Source: Priapulus caudatus
Taxonomy: Eukaryota > Priapulida > Priapulimorpha > Priapulimorphida > Priapulidae
DNA length: 42,474 nt
Assembly: GCF_000485595.1 (NCBI RefSeq)
Contig: NW_014577090.1
Location: forward strand, 746,822-789,295
Direction: 5' to 3'
The position numbers were made by a program, and so were the translations under genes. Shown here in pieces: positions 10,308 to 21,161 of the stretch. The notes beneath the pieces were generated by a model that worked only from the letters and a program-made list of their open reading frames with translations, was not told where the DNA came from and searched no databases. Every line of letters starts with the position of its first letter. Position 1 is the stretch's first letter.

Positions 10308-11106
10308 GTTATTGGCACTTATTTAAGTGTGTCCAAACACAAAAATTGATCGAATTTCGCTATAGCCGCACTTATAAGTGTGTCCAAGATGCACATAGCT
10401 CCATTGCCCACACTTATTTTAAGTGCGTCCAAAGCTAAAAAAATTCCCTTGCCCAAACTTATTTTAAGTGGTACTTTCTAAATACCGGAATGGAATCAAC
10501 TGGCACGGCGAGTGGCACTTATAAGTGTGGGCAAGATGCACATAGCTCCATTACCCACATTTATTTTTGCCCTACGGCGAGTCCCACTCCAGCTCCACCT
10601 CCGTCCGCCATGATTGTGACCAGTTCCCGCCAAATCGTGAACATGGTGAAATCGTTTTCATGGGTGAAAATTCAGCATTATCCGCACGTAATCAAAATAA
10701 GTATGGCCAAGGGGAAAATAATACACCAATAACCCTCACCAAAATATAAAAAGATTATATGGGACAGAATTATTCGGTCTACCCTAACCCTAACCCTAAC
10801 ACTAACCCTAACACTAACTATAAACCGACTCGGCTTTCTTATATGTACGCGTGTCATAGTACAAAAATTAATCTATGGTGTATAACGACATACGCAACGC
10901 ATGCGCATTGCATGATCAAAATAACTGTGGACAAGGGAAAAATTCAGCATTATCCGCACGTAATCAAAATAAGTGTGGCCAAGGGAAAAATTCAGCACTG
11001 GCCACACTTATAAGTGTGGCCAAGGGAAAAATTCAGCATTATCTGCACGTAATCAAAATAAGTGTGGCCAAGGAAAAAATTCAGCACTGGCCACACTTAT
11101 AAGTGC
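10308..11106. repeat. Composite palindromic/tandem repeat zone built on CACTTATAAGTG
   Basis: The 12-bp palindrome CACTTATAAGTG and variants recur at least six times. Two tandem copies of a unit of about 90 bp span 10925-11106; each carries AATTCAGCATTATCCGCACG, then AAGTGTGGCCAAGG, and near 11000 the perfect palindrome GGCCACACTTATAAGTGTGGCC of 22 bp (longest run shown as positions 11000-11021). A second sub-repeat (AAGATGCACATAGCTCCATT) occurs near 10387 and 10531. A CCCTAA array at 10781-10818 sits inside the zone. The edges are GGCACTTAT.. at the left and ..ATAAGTGC at the right. It is probably a non-autonomous foldback-type element. Confidence 0.7.
10781..10818. repeat. Interstitial telomere-like repeat (CCCTAA)n, degenerate
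   Basis: Six imperfect CCCTAA/CACTAA units lie in a row within the palindromic repeat zone. The canonical animal telomere repeat is TTAGGG, so this is telomere-like, but its position is interstitial. Confidence 0.85.
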
Positions 11107-12270
11107 GAATAGTCACTTCCTAAATAAAATGTGATTATTTATGGCCTGATTCCTGTGGTCAAAGCCTATGATATCAATGATGTATGTGATATCGTATGGC
11201 CTTGAGAATGACACACACTGACGCAATATGGCAAACATGACACACTGTCACACACTAACAACACTCAACAGTAAAACAGTATCAGTAACCCAACACAAGA
11301 GAAAAGACAATACCGTAAACCCTACTCCTGCCAGTCCTGTGTCGCCTGTTGGGGTAAATTCATTATTTATCCTTATACTTATAGTTGAGTTGCAATTCAA
11401 ATCTAATCACCAAGTCAAGTGCTGTACTGGAGCTATGTAGACTGTAGAGTGTATGACCTACCTCGGTACCTGTACTGCAGTACTCTTTACACTCACTTGT
11501 TGTAGGTCTACAGCTGTTTTACCTTTTAAGTTTTATCATTTATGGTTTTATCATTGCGTAGATCAGATTGCTTCAGCTGTACACAACTCACAAGTTTAAA
11601 AACTTGCAGTAAGTTTACTACTACAGTACTAGCAGACAACTAGATACAATAATGTAACACAAACACAGGAACCTGCAGCAAAGATCCAAAGAAATCAACA
11701 ACAGTGCCGTGGCGCCATCTCTGTGTATGTGGGAAGTCCGACGCCGACGATTTTGCTGAATTCTGCGCACCAACAATATTTTTTTAATATACTTGCCTTT
11801 GTCACTTAAAATAATACAATTTACAATGCTCTCTATTCTTGAGCCAAATAAGTAATCAAACATAAGATATATTGTTTCTTAAACAGCTAAAACGATTAGA
11901 TTATAAAAGACTGCAAAATGCGATGATGATATTGTCCACGGATAGATGGCGATAAAAATAATGTGTACCCGCTCGTGATTGGCCAAGCTTGATTTTGTGT
12001 ACACGCGAAAGCCGATGTCAACATTCGCCCAACGTGTCATTGACTTTGGTAGTAGATTTCGTATTTATTTAGCATTCCATTATATTTTATTGAAACGCTT
12101 CAAGTGCGTGTGACTAGTACTACCCTACCTCCTACCCTACTCCACTACTCCATTAACCCTTACCTACTCCACTAACGAGTCTAGGGAGTCCGAGTCGCCT
12201 ACGGCAACGCCTACTCCCTAACCCTAACGCCTAACCATATCACATTATCATCAGATAGTTACCAGGGTAC
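11107..12270. other. Non-coding, with degenerate CCCTA-rich stretch
   Basis: No gene was recognised. Between about 12116 and 12235 there is a degenerate CCCTAC/CCCTAAC-rich stretch resembling decayed telomere-like repeat, directly before the foldback element at 12280. Confidence 0.5.
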
Positions 12271-12279
12271 GTTCCGGCA

Positions 12280-12901
12280 TAGCTCTAGTACTATAGCCCG
12301 CGTTCATTAACTGCCGCAGGGCTATAGAACATTTTCAGCTAGATTTCGTAACTGCAACCTGTTACCACCTGTCCCCACGAAAAATGGATCGCAAAACGCA
12401 AAATTATCGGGCTTTTTAACACTTTACCACTTATTTATCAACATGGACATTTCACCTATCTTTTTGAACACTTTACACAACTTTACACCATGTATTTATC
12501 CTTTTATTCCACAAAGTAAGCACTACTGGCATTTCATTTCGAAACTAAGTGGTGTGCGCACGTGTGACGTTACCGCATATGTACGCAAAACACATGGCAG
12601 CTATGGCCAATACTGGTGACGTCACGCAGGCGCTCGCCACTTCGTTTCAAAATGAAATGCCAGTAGTGCTTACTTTGTAGAATAAAAGGATAAATACATG
12701 GTGTAAAGTTGTGTAAAGTGTTCAAAAAGATAGGTGAGATGTCCATGTAGATAAATAAGTGTTAAACAGCTCGATGATTTTGCGTTTTGCGATCCATTTT
12801 TTGTGTGGACAGGTGGTGAGAGGTTGCAGTTACGAAATCAAGCTGAAAATGTTCTATAGCCCTGCGGAAGTTAATGAACGCGGGCTATAGTATTAGAGCT
12901 A
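12280..12901. mobile_element. Foldback element (622 bp), TAGCTCTA termini, 9-bp duplication
   Basis: Two inverted arms of about 270 bp (12280-12552 and 12637-12901) are separated by an 84-bp loop. The outer ends read TAGCTCTAGTACTATAGCCC at the left and the near complement at the right. The 9-bp GTTCCGGCA flanks both sides (12271-12279 and 12902-12910). Long TIRs with a 9-bp duplication are the hallmark of Mutator-like elements. No transposase is encoded. Confidence 0.9.
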
Positions 12902-12943
12902 GTTCCGGCAGTACCCTGGGGCCTGGGGGACATAGACCTTATG

Positions 12944-12993
12944 AGCACTACTACTAGTACTAATACTGTACTAGTACTACTAGTAGTAGTGCT
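12944..12993. repeat. 50-bp palindrome of ACTAGT/ACTACT units
   Basis: The left arm AGCACTACTACTAGTAC and the right arm, its reverse complement with one extra trinucleotide, form a near-perfect hairpin around AATACTGT. It lies between the two TAGCTCTA-ended elements. Confidence 0.75.
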
Positions 12994-13015
12994 AGCTGTC
13001 CTTCCTGCTTTGCAG

Positions 13016-13068
13016 TAGCTCTAGTAACTAATATAGCCCGCGTACGGTTGCCGCAGCTATTAGAGCTA
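13016..13068. mobile_element. 53-bp minimal copy of the TAGCTCTA foldback family
   Basis: It starts TAGCTCTAGTAACTA, contains ATAGCCCGCG and ends TTAGAGCTA, so it shares termini with the 622-bp element at 12280-12901. It is flanked by a perfect 9-bp duplication GCTTTGCAG (13007-13015 and 13069-13077). It appears to be a copy reduced to its ends that still behaved as an insertion. Confidence 0.85.
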
Positions 13069-13444
13069 GCTTTGCAGCAGAGGGGGGCCTAAATTTCAGC
13101 TTGTATCAGTTATACGATTTTTTGAATTTTAGTTTGTGCTTGTAATGTTCTTGACTATTGTGTACACCAAAAATTGTATGCAAAATTTGATGTAAACAAC
13201 ATACTAATTATTAACTAAACATAATTTGGATGGACACCACGTTTATTTACTATTAGTATTACAGTAAAACTCACATAAGTTGACACTTTTGGGACCAGCA
13301 TATTTGTGCCAACTTACGAAAATGACGACATACGCGTAAGTCGTCATTTTGTCCACTTATAAGTTATAAGTAGGGCTCCCCTCCCAGGCGCCCGTCACCC
13401 CTACGCAGTCATAAACATACTCCACACACGGCGTAGGTTTGCGG

Positions 13445-14573
13445 CACATCAAGAGCAGATAATACACAAGAGTGCGGCACCCGATTCCCGCATTTGTAAC
13501 CGATTTTTCTCATCAAAATTTGCCACCAATAAAGAAGGAAGTGTATACGTTCCTCAGGCTTATTATGACCACTAATCACTCACCTTCATGAACTGATATT
13601 TGTTAACTATATTTGCTAGCGTATTGCTCTGTAAATCGTATTCTTGCACGAGCTGAATTCGATAAATTTACCGAAAAAATGGCGACTTGTTGGACGTGTT
13701 TAGACAATATTAGAAGCTATCGCTGCGCCAATATTTAGCAACGGACGGTTTCCAAATCATGCGTGCCCCGATAGGGGTTTAACGTACTTGATTACCTGCG
13801 CGCGCGTAATGTGATACTTACTGCAAACTACTACAGAGAATATTGCTATTATTATTATTACTTATGTAAGATAGTGCTAAGAATAAAATATTATATTGTA
13901 TAAAATATAATATTATTATATTGCTATTATTATTATTACTTATGTAAGATAGTGCTAAGAATAAAATATTATATTGTATAAAATATAATATTATATTGCT
14001 ATTATTATTATTACTTATGTAAGACAGTGCTAAGAATAAAATCACGTTCAAAACTAAAATGTTTTTTTTTAATAAGTACTAAGTAGCTGTGTCTGGTATG
14101 TGTTACGAGACGTTGTGTGTATGGGGGGAGGCATAGCAACCGTTGTTAGGTGGCCACAAACACGATCACCACACGTACACATTGCCGTGCGCTTGGCTGC
14201 GGTTCCTCACGAGATCAAAATTCGAAATTTAGATTCTCTCAACCCTATCGGGGCACGCATGATTTGGAAACTGTCCGTTGCTAAATATTGGCGCAGCGAT
14301 AGCTTCTAATTCTGTCTAAATACCTCGCAACAAGTCGCCATTTTTTCGGTAAATTTATCGAATTCAGGTCGTGCAAGATTACGATTTACAGCAATACGCT
14401 AGCAAATATATGTTAACAAATATCAGTGCCATGAAGGTGAGTGATTAGTGGTCATAATAAGCTGAGGAACGTATACACTTCCTTCTTTATTGGTGGCAAA
14501 TTTTGATGAGAAAAATCGGTTAAAAATGCCGAACTCGTGCCGCACTCTTGTGTATTATCTGCTCTTGGGCACA
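13445..14573. repeat. Large inverted repeat, arms 13445-13780 and 14240-14573
   Basis: The arms are about 335 bp each and similar along most of their length. For instance AATATTTAGCAACGGAC in the left arm is matched by the complement GTCCGTTGCTAAATATT in the right arm. They surround a ~460-bp centre holding the 75-78-bp tandem repeat. It may be an independent foldback element that landed inside the pogo-like element. Confidence 0.88.
13841..14042. repeat. Tandem repeat, three units of 75-78 bp, AT-rich
   Basis: Units start at 13841, 13919 and 13994 with TATTGCTATTATTATTATTA, followed by CTTATGTAAGATAGTGCTAA. The third unit is truncated at about 50 bp. A repetitive 77-codon frame across it is a product of the repeat. 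Confidence 0.93.
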
Positions 14574-15528
14574 TACATAGCAGACATGAAACAATTGGGT
14601 CTGTACATCGATCGACACCACTGGTGGCCATAATGCACGTTCAGCGTACGTAATAGCAGCAAACGCGGCACACGCTGGCTATCTGTAACACCCGCTGTTG
14701 ATTACACGTTTGGACATTGCAGGACATTTGCGGTGCACGCCTGCCAAATTTTCATGGAACACTTGCTGAAAAAATACGGTAATTCCGCAATGCTGTGCTC
14801 TGGAGCGAACTAGTTAGCATAGCAGAATTTTCAGGGAGTCACGTGGACTCCTGCATTATTATGTCAAATCAAGGAGTCCGGCAGTAAATCATGGAGCATT
14901 TGACTCCGGGCTCGCGTTAACTTCGCACCCTGCATTGGGCTGCATACACTGGGGAATCTGGGGGATGTGCGAGCTGAAAAATGCGAGCTGCGACAGCCCC
15001 TTGAGCGTACAGTGCGCGCGCGCTCCATTGGCATTTCTGATGACGACTTACAGATGGGAAATTACTGTTATTTGTATTACATGGGACCTGTCTGAGGGCG
15101 TCAACTTGTACATAATGACGACTTAGGAGGGGCTATTCCAATGGATTTAATACGAGAGAAAATCAGGACTTTGACTTCCATGACGACTTATGCGAATTTA
15201 CGAGTTAGACGGTGACGACTTATGCGAATTTTACTGTATAACTAATTTTTTGTCTTATTACCTGTATACAGAATGAAATAAATCCGAGTCAAATTGGAAT
15301 AACAAGTAAAATCATACTATTGTACCACCATTCGCAGTAGAACTAGATATAGCGAGATCTACATAGTGACTTATTCAATCAAGATTATACTATCAAAACT
15401 TGAAAATTCCAACGTAAAAAACTGTCCTAAAGTTTAGCTGTATGGGAACATATCTCTAGTTATGTGTAGATTATACATGAAATTATATAGTCACGGGTAT
15501 ATTTTGTTGCAGGACAAATGCTGCGAAG

Positions 15529-18500
15529 ATGCTGTACTTGCTAGGTGCTGTGACAGGACTATTCTTTCTGCTCCCTATATGTGTTGTGCTCATTCTTAGG
15601 ATATATTTATGGTTTATTGGACGGGCCAAACTGCATGGAATTCATGACAGTGAGTGTTTGACAAAATAGACATAGATTATACATGGACTTTTTTATGGAG
15701 AGAACTGTATCACTTCCGATAAATCAAAGTTTTCATAGATGCTTTTGCCTTCTATCATTTCAGGGGCGGATTCAGACCGTATTTGCCGTATTGGAAAATA
15801 CGGTCTAGATTTCAAAGTGCCCTCCGAAATTTTGCGCTAAAAAATACAGAAAACAATTTGATGGAATTTGGCAATATTCTTTATTTGTTTTCTTTTTCTT
15901 TTGATTCATTGACAGGACTTTAAAGGAAATCAAAATTTTACATGGTAACAAAACTAGCTTTGATATCTGAAAAAGAAGGGAAGTGCTTCAATCATTCTGC
16001 ATTAATTGCTGGTATGCAAAGCGCAGGCAAAACAAAGCAGAAATAAAATTCCATAATTATGGTTTTTAGCTATTGCTGCTTGACTAAATGTGTGCTCAAA
16101 TGGTGCTAATTTTTGTGCCCAGGGACCCTTGAAATTTTGACATTTCTTGGGGGAGGCCCCCCAGACCCCCCGCCATGTGCTTCCGCGCCTAACGGCACCC
16201 ACTGTGGGGTGGTGAGCCCTTAAAATCTGGAAAAATACTGTCTAGCTTCAGCCCTGGATCCGCCCCTGCATTTAAATATAAATGAATCTAAATCTATTTT
16301 ATATGGTAACCACAGATTTGTTATAGTTATCTCGATCGATACATTCAATGTTTTTAAAACTGCTGTAATTTTCTGTCATATATTGCATGATATTTCAGAT
16401 AACAGTAGGGAAGGGAAGGCTGTAGTGGTGGGCTTTTTCCATCCCTACTGTAATGCAGGTGGAGGAGGGGAAAGAGTTCTCTGGTGTGCCATTAGAGCTC
16501 TACAGCTCAGGTATGCATAGCAGTCCGTTCTCCCAACATCAGATTATTAGTATATATTTTCACATCAATTTAACATTGAAAAAACTAGGCATATATATAC
16601 ATTGTAAAAAAAAATCTGATTTCGACTTAAAATCAGGTGACTGCAAAATTTCTTTATACAATCCTGGTTTGTTCAAACTGAAACTTAATATACTGAAAGT
16701 AGTATTGAATATGTGTTTGCAAGTAATTGAAATCAGGCATAGCATGGGGAAGTCTTCCATGTATTTAATAATCAAACCACATATTCAGTTTCATAATAAA
16801 ATTAGTACATTCAAATGACGAGTTGCTAAGAATAGCGAAGGTATATGAATTCACAAATTATTTTAAGGATCTTCCTACCAATAGTACCATGTGCCAAATT
16901 CTTTATTAGAGTGCTCATGTGTGAGTTACCATGTGTCATTGCAAATCATCAAGTAATGGAGGCATACGAATTTACAATTACAACCTGCTATGCCAAATTT
17001 TTGTTAGAGTGATCATCATGTGTCATTACTAATCAGCAAATTCATCCTGTGATTAATAATTGTAAATGGTAGAGTGTAATCGCCTGTGATTAGTTGCAGA
17101 TATAAAATCTGAACTGTAATGTGTTTGCAGGTATAAGCATGTGCACTGTGTCGTGTATACGGGTGACACTGGTGCAACTGCGACGAGCATAGTACAGAAG
17201 GCAAAAGACTGCTTTGGCATCACTTTGCCGTGCACCGTGGAATTTGTGTTCCTAACCAGAAGACCCTGGGTAGAGGCTTCCAAATGGCCCCGTTTCACAC
17301 TTCTAGGTAATATTGCATGGTGCTATATAAAGACACATGTACGTCTAACTGTAACAAAGGTCAATAATTCTTTCAACTTTTCTGTAATATATTTAACTTA
17401 TGTACACGTGTGTTTATCCTAGAGTTTGTGTGCATGTACGTCCCATAATAATAATGCAATGACTTCTTGGTAGTTGAGACAACACACTACCATTCTACAG
17501 TATTGGTAATATCATATTGCTACAGTATTGGTAATATCATATCAGAAGTAGATAATATGGAAGGAGTGTGACTTCAATAAACAAGGGAAATTCGTTATTT
17601 ACTATCCTTAGAATACCTACGATTTACTATGCGTAACTCAACCAACTTGACCTCAAATCGTATACAGTACATTCGCCTAGCATCGTGCGAAATCGTTTCC
17701 TTGTATACACCCGCAATCCGGAGATACAGACTAAAACGTACGACGCGATTCTCCATTCTGTTGCCAGCAAACCGAATGTATAACCCGCCTAACTTGAAAC
17801 AAAAGGCAGCTACTAACAACTCTTGCGCACTCTTGTGCCCTCGGCGATGCGGTGTGGCTTGCTGGGAGATTGGAGCTGGAGCTGATGCTGATTGCGGTGG
17901 GCGTGCGTGCGTGGGGGGCATACCAGCTGTAAATAGGTCAAAGATTAGCTCGCCGAGTGTTGCGTCGATGTCCAATCTCCCAGCGAGCCACACCGCATCG
18001 CCGAGGGCACAAGAGTGTGCAAGAGTCGTTAGTAGCTGCCTTTTGTTTCAAGTTAGGCGGGTTATACATTCGGTTTGCTGGCAACAGAATGAAGAATCGT
18101 GTCGTACGTTTTAGTCTGTATCTCCGGATTGCGGGTGTATACGAGGAAACGATTTCGCATGATGCTAGGCGAATGTACTGTGATTTGAGCTCAAGTTGGT
18201 TGAGTTACGCGTAGTAAATCGTAGGTATTCTAAGGCTAGTAAATGACGAATTTCCCTTGTTTATTGAGGTCACACTCCTTCCCTATTATCTACTTCTGAT
18301 CATATGCAGTACCAGTAATATCACATTGCTGCAGTACCAGTAATATCACATTGCTACAGTATCAGTGGTATCACAGTGCAATAGTAGTTGCATCACCAGT
18401 TTTGTAGGGTATGCTGAATGCACATTCCATAATAATATGCTAGTTACAGGTTAGCTCTTGGTAATTGAGATGCTACAGGAGAACGGTCAGAGAACGTGAA

Positions 18501-20167
18501 CAGTCTACTGTAGGTCAGAGCATATGCATGAACATCCTTAGTTTAAAATATCAGCTCATCACCAGCATACTCATTGTCTCTGCTGCAGGTCAGAGTGTTG
18601 GCTCGATGTGGCTGGCATGGGAAGCCATGACGAAGCTAACGCCTGATATCTACATTGACACGATGGGTTACGCCTTCACCCTGCCCATGTTCCGGTACCT
18701 CGGTGGCAGCAGGGTCGCGTGCTACGTCCACTACCCAACAATCAGCACTGACATGCTAGCACGTGTCGCTGACCGCCGCCCCGCTCACAACAACGCAAGC
18801 TTCATCACCGACAGTGGCGCTCTCAGCCACGCGAAGCTCGCCTATTATCACGTGTTTGCGTGGCTGTATGGCGTCGTAGGGCGACAGAGCGATTGTGTGA
18901 TGTGTAACTCCAGCTGGACTGGTGGCCACATCCGTCAGCTGTGGGGCGTCAAGGACCGCATGCACGTCGTGTTTCCGCCATGCAGCACCGCTGAGTTCAG
19001 CGAGCGTCCCCTGGTGGCCGATGACGACGATGCACCGCGCACGATTATATCAGTCGCGCAGTTTCGTCCTGAAAAGGATCATCCGCTGCAGATTCGAAGC
19101 TTTGCGAGGTTCGTCGGCGGTGTTGGGAAACAGGAGCAGGATCGGTACCGCCTGGTGCTGGTGGGAAGCTGTAGAAATGCTGAGGATGAGGCGCGGGTGG
19201 AGCAGCTGAGACAGCTGTGCACGGAGCATCGCGTCGATGACCTCGTCGACTTCAAAATAAACATCCCATATGTAGAGCTGAAGCGTGAGCTAGGCAGTGC
19301 CACCATCGGCCTGCACACTATGTGGAACGAACACTTTGGTATTGGTAGGTATGGCTGGGGTGCATGCTCACCTCTGCAGCATGCTTAGAAACGTTCTTTT
19401 ATTGCTAAGGATATTTGTTGGACATTACTACAAAAATTCTCCAATGAATTTTCATTCGAGATTTTTTAGCATGAAATACAAAATTATTCCGATTGCTAAT
19501 ATCGAACGGAACCAACAAATAACTATCAATATTCAGTTTTTAAACATTGTGACAAGCATTCCCCCCGACTCCCTAGATAGATCTGCGCCCATCATGCTTG
19601 CTATATAACTAGATATTCCTCTTCTTCTATTGACATTAAACATGAAAGTTACTTGTCAAATCCTGCATGCAAAGTGATATGTACATGTTGGTTATTGCAA
19701 CCGGACAAAAATGTAAGTAAATTCTGAGTGTGGATGCCTTAATAAACCAAGTTTATAGACAGAAATCTTGGTCAGGGCCTCACAAGTTTTAACTATAACA
19801 ACAAAGGTTTGCAGTTGATTTTTGTCTGTCAAATTGTCATTCCCCGTTTTGGTGATTTCTAGGGGTGGTAGAGTACATGGCGGCAGGCACCATCGTACTA
19901 GCACATGACTCTGGCGGTCCCAAACTAGATATTGTAGTGGAGCATGATGGGAAACGCACGGGATTCCTTGCTGACTCCGAAGCCTCATTTGCGGATGCCA
20001 TGAAGACAATCTTCGCTCTCAGCCCAGGGGAGAGATTTGCAGTGCGGGAAAATGCACGCAGGTCCTCTATGCGATTCTCTGAGGACGTGTTTGAGGTCGA
20101 CTTTATGGGAATTATGGTTCCAATAGTTGAAGGAGTCCACGGACGATTGCATGCTCATGACCAGTGA
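15529..20167 (+). CDS. ALG11: ALG11, GDP-Man:Man3GlcNAc2-PP-dolichol alpha-1,2-mannosyltransferase
   Basis: It adds the fourth and fifth mannoses to the dolichol-linked N-glycan precursor on the cytosolic ER face. Coding exons are 15529-15649, 16399-16510, 17131-17306, 18589-19344 and 19863-20167; all junctions are GT-AG and phases match, giving 489 residues, close to the human length. Residues 2-31 form the N-terminal membrane anchor. [11 protein letters not shown] (59-69) is the glycine-rich loop of the family. The GT4 motif E-x7-E (EHFGIGVVE, E384 and E392) is split by intron 4. [16 protein letters not shown] marks the start of the donor-binding domain. The start is the second ATG after an acceptor (TTGTTGCAG, ending 15512); the earlier ATG at 15518 runs into a stop after eight codons, so a 5' UTR exon and a tiny upstream frame are likely. 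Introns 1 and 3 carry transposons. It lies head to head with the ATP7-type gene. Confidence 0.96.
15761..16268. mobile_element. hAT-like non-autonomous element (508 bp) in ALG11 intron 1
   Basis: The ends are CAGGGGCGGATTCAG and the complement of CAGGGGCGGATCCAG, flanked by the 5-bp duplication CATTT (15756-15760 and 16269-16273). No transposase is encoded. The CAGGGG start and 5-bp duplication match the CAGGGGTCG elements at 8361 and 29727, though the interior differs, so these may be related families mobilised by one transposase. Confidence 0.88.
17496..18376. repeat. 25-bp minisatellite split by a foldback element
   Basis: Units of about 25 bp (CAGTATTGGTAATATCATAT plus TGCTA) lie on both sides of the foldback at 17543-18298: about two on the left (17496-17542) and three on the right (18302-18376). 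The array lay within ALG11 intron 3 before the insertion. Confidence 0.8.
17543..18298. mobile_element. Foldback element (756 bp) in ALG11 intron 3, CAGAAGTAGATAATA termini
   Basis: The inverted arms are each over 330 bp and highly similar, meeting around a short G/C-rich centre near 17880-17970. The ends are CAG..CTG, flanked by ATCATAT on both sides (17536-17542 and 18299-18305), a 7-bp duplication. Transcribed in the ALG11 pre-mRNA, the arms would fold into one long hairpin. Open frames found on both strands reflect the mirrored arms, not a gene. The palindrome at 24320-24359 shares its termini. Confidence 0.9.
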
Positions 20168-20455
20168 TATATAGCTCAGCTCTCAATTGTACTTTAAATC
20201 GTGAATGCATACAGAATTAGGATGTTATGTTTTACAAAGTTTATCAATGTACTGAAGTGTAATGTGTATGCTGATTTTCCACATTTCCACATAAGGATGC
20301 AAAAGATATATTGTAATTGTTTTGTTCCTACAGAAAACAACATTTCCTTTCATGCATGCCTTATTCATTCATAAGTTGCATTCATTCATGCATGCATGCA
20401 TGTGGTGAATTAACTGTAATAACATGCACATTTCATTATTTCTTTTGTTTAATAT

Positions 20456-20461
20456 AATAAA
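20456..20461 (+). terminator. Probable ALG11 polyadenylation signal
   Basis: AATAAA lies about 290 bases downstream of the ALG11 stop codon, followed after about 50 bases by a GT-rich stretch (near 20490-20510). Other signals cannot be excluded. Confidence 0.5.
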
Positions 20462-20737
20462 ACAAAAGTACTAGAAATAACTGTTTTCTTGTTTTGGGGG
20501 TTTTTTGTAACATATATTTCATAATATACAATATTGACCCTTTCTTGTACAGAATTATTCATTTTACTCACTTTCAACTGAGTTCGCATGCATTGTATAT
20601 ATACCTACTTCTTCAATTTCTTGATCTTACATCCCACCATAAACGTCATCTGTTCACTAGTTGGGAATCCCTTGCAAAGTCTCATTATAATAAATTTATC
20701 GCAGAATGGCTAATGGTAATGCTCTGTTTGGCCTTCA

Positions 20738-21161
20738 CATAGTTGCCAACCCTCTAGATTTTGGGCTTCATCTCCAGGTCACCAAATTAGAGCCGAGAAT
20801 CTCTAGATTTTCACCAGTCTTCTCACGAATTTATCAGAACCACCTCAACTGAATAATGTCAGTCTTTTCCTCATAGAATACGTAAGCGATTCTCTCATTG
20901 TCCTAAAAACATTTTTTATTATAAACATTTCGTCAACTCGTTCAAATTCAATGTTCATTCCGTGCACGGACATTCCCGTTTTACACATATACACATTGTT
21001 TTTTTAACCCTTTCAATACCCTATCGATGGATATCCTGTATATAGGATGGTTAGTGTTTTTAATTTTATATGTTTTTTTGCTTTTTTATGAAGTCTCTCA
21101 GCCTCAGGCTCAAGTGAAAAAAAATCTCCAGATGTTGGAAGTCCGAGGGTTGGCAGCACTG
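20738..21161. mobile_element. TIR element with GCCAACCCTC termini (424 bp)
   Basis: The left end CATAGTTGCCAACCCTCTAG and the right end, complement of CAGTGCTGCCAACCCTCGGA, are inverted. ATCTCCAG-like subterminal motifs occur on both sides. The boundaries are approximate because no clear target duplication was found. The TGCCAAC core is shared with the element at 1211-1539. Confidence 0.6.

Larger units (their letters stand above)
13262..15236. mobile_element. pogo/Tigger-like non-autonomous TIR element (1975 bp) with internal foldback
   Basis: The left end CAGTAAAACTCACATAAG and the right end, complement of CAGTAAAATTCGCATAAG, are flanked by TA on both sides (13260-13261 and 15237-15238). 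CAGT termini with TA duplication resemble pogo/Tigger elements. Subterminal ACGACTTATGCG-like repeats occur near both ends. The interior carries a pair of ~335-bp inverted arms and a tandem repeat (listed separately). No transposase frame is seen. Confidence 0.8.

Noticed and set aside
17595-18214. Three frames of 85-161 codons sharing similar sequence on both strands
   Set aside because: They are mirror images from the two arms of the foldback element and lie inside ALG11 intron 3.
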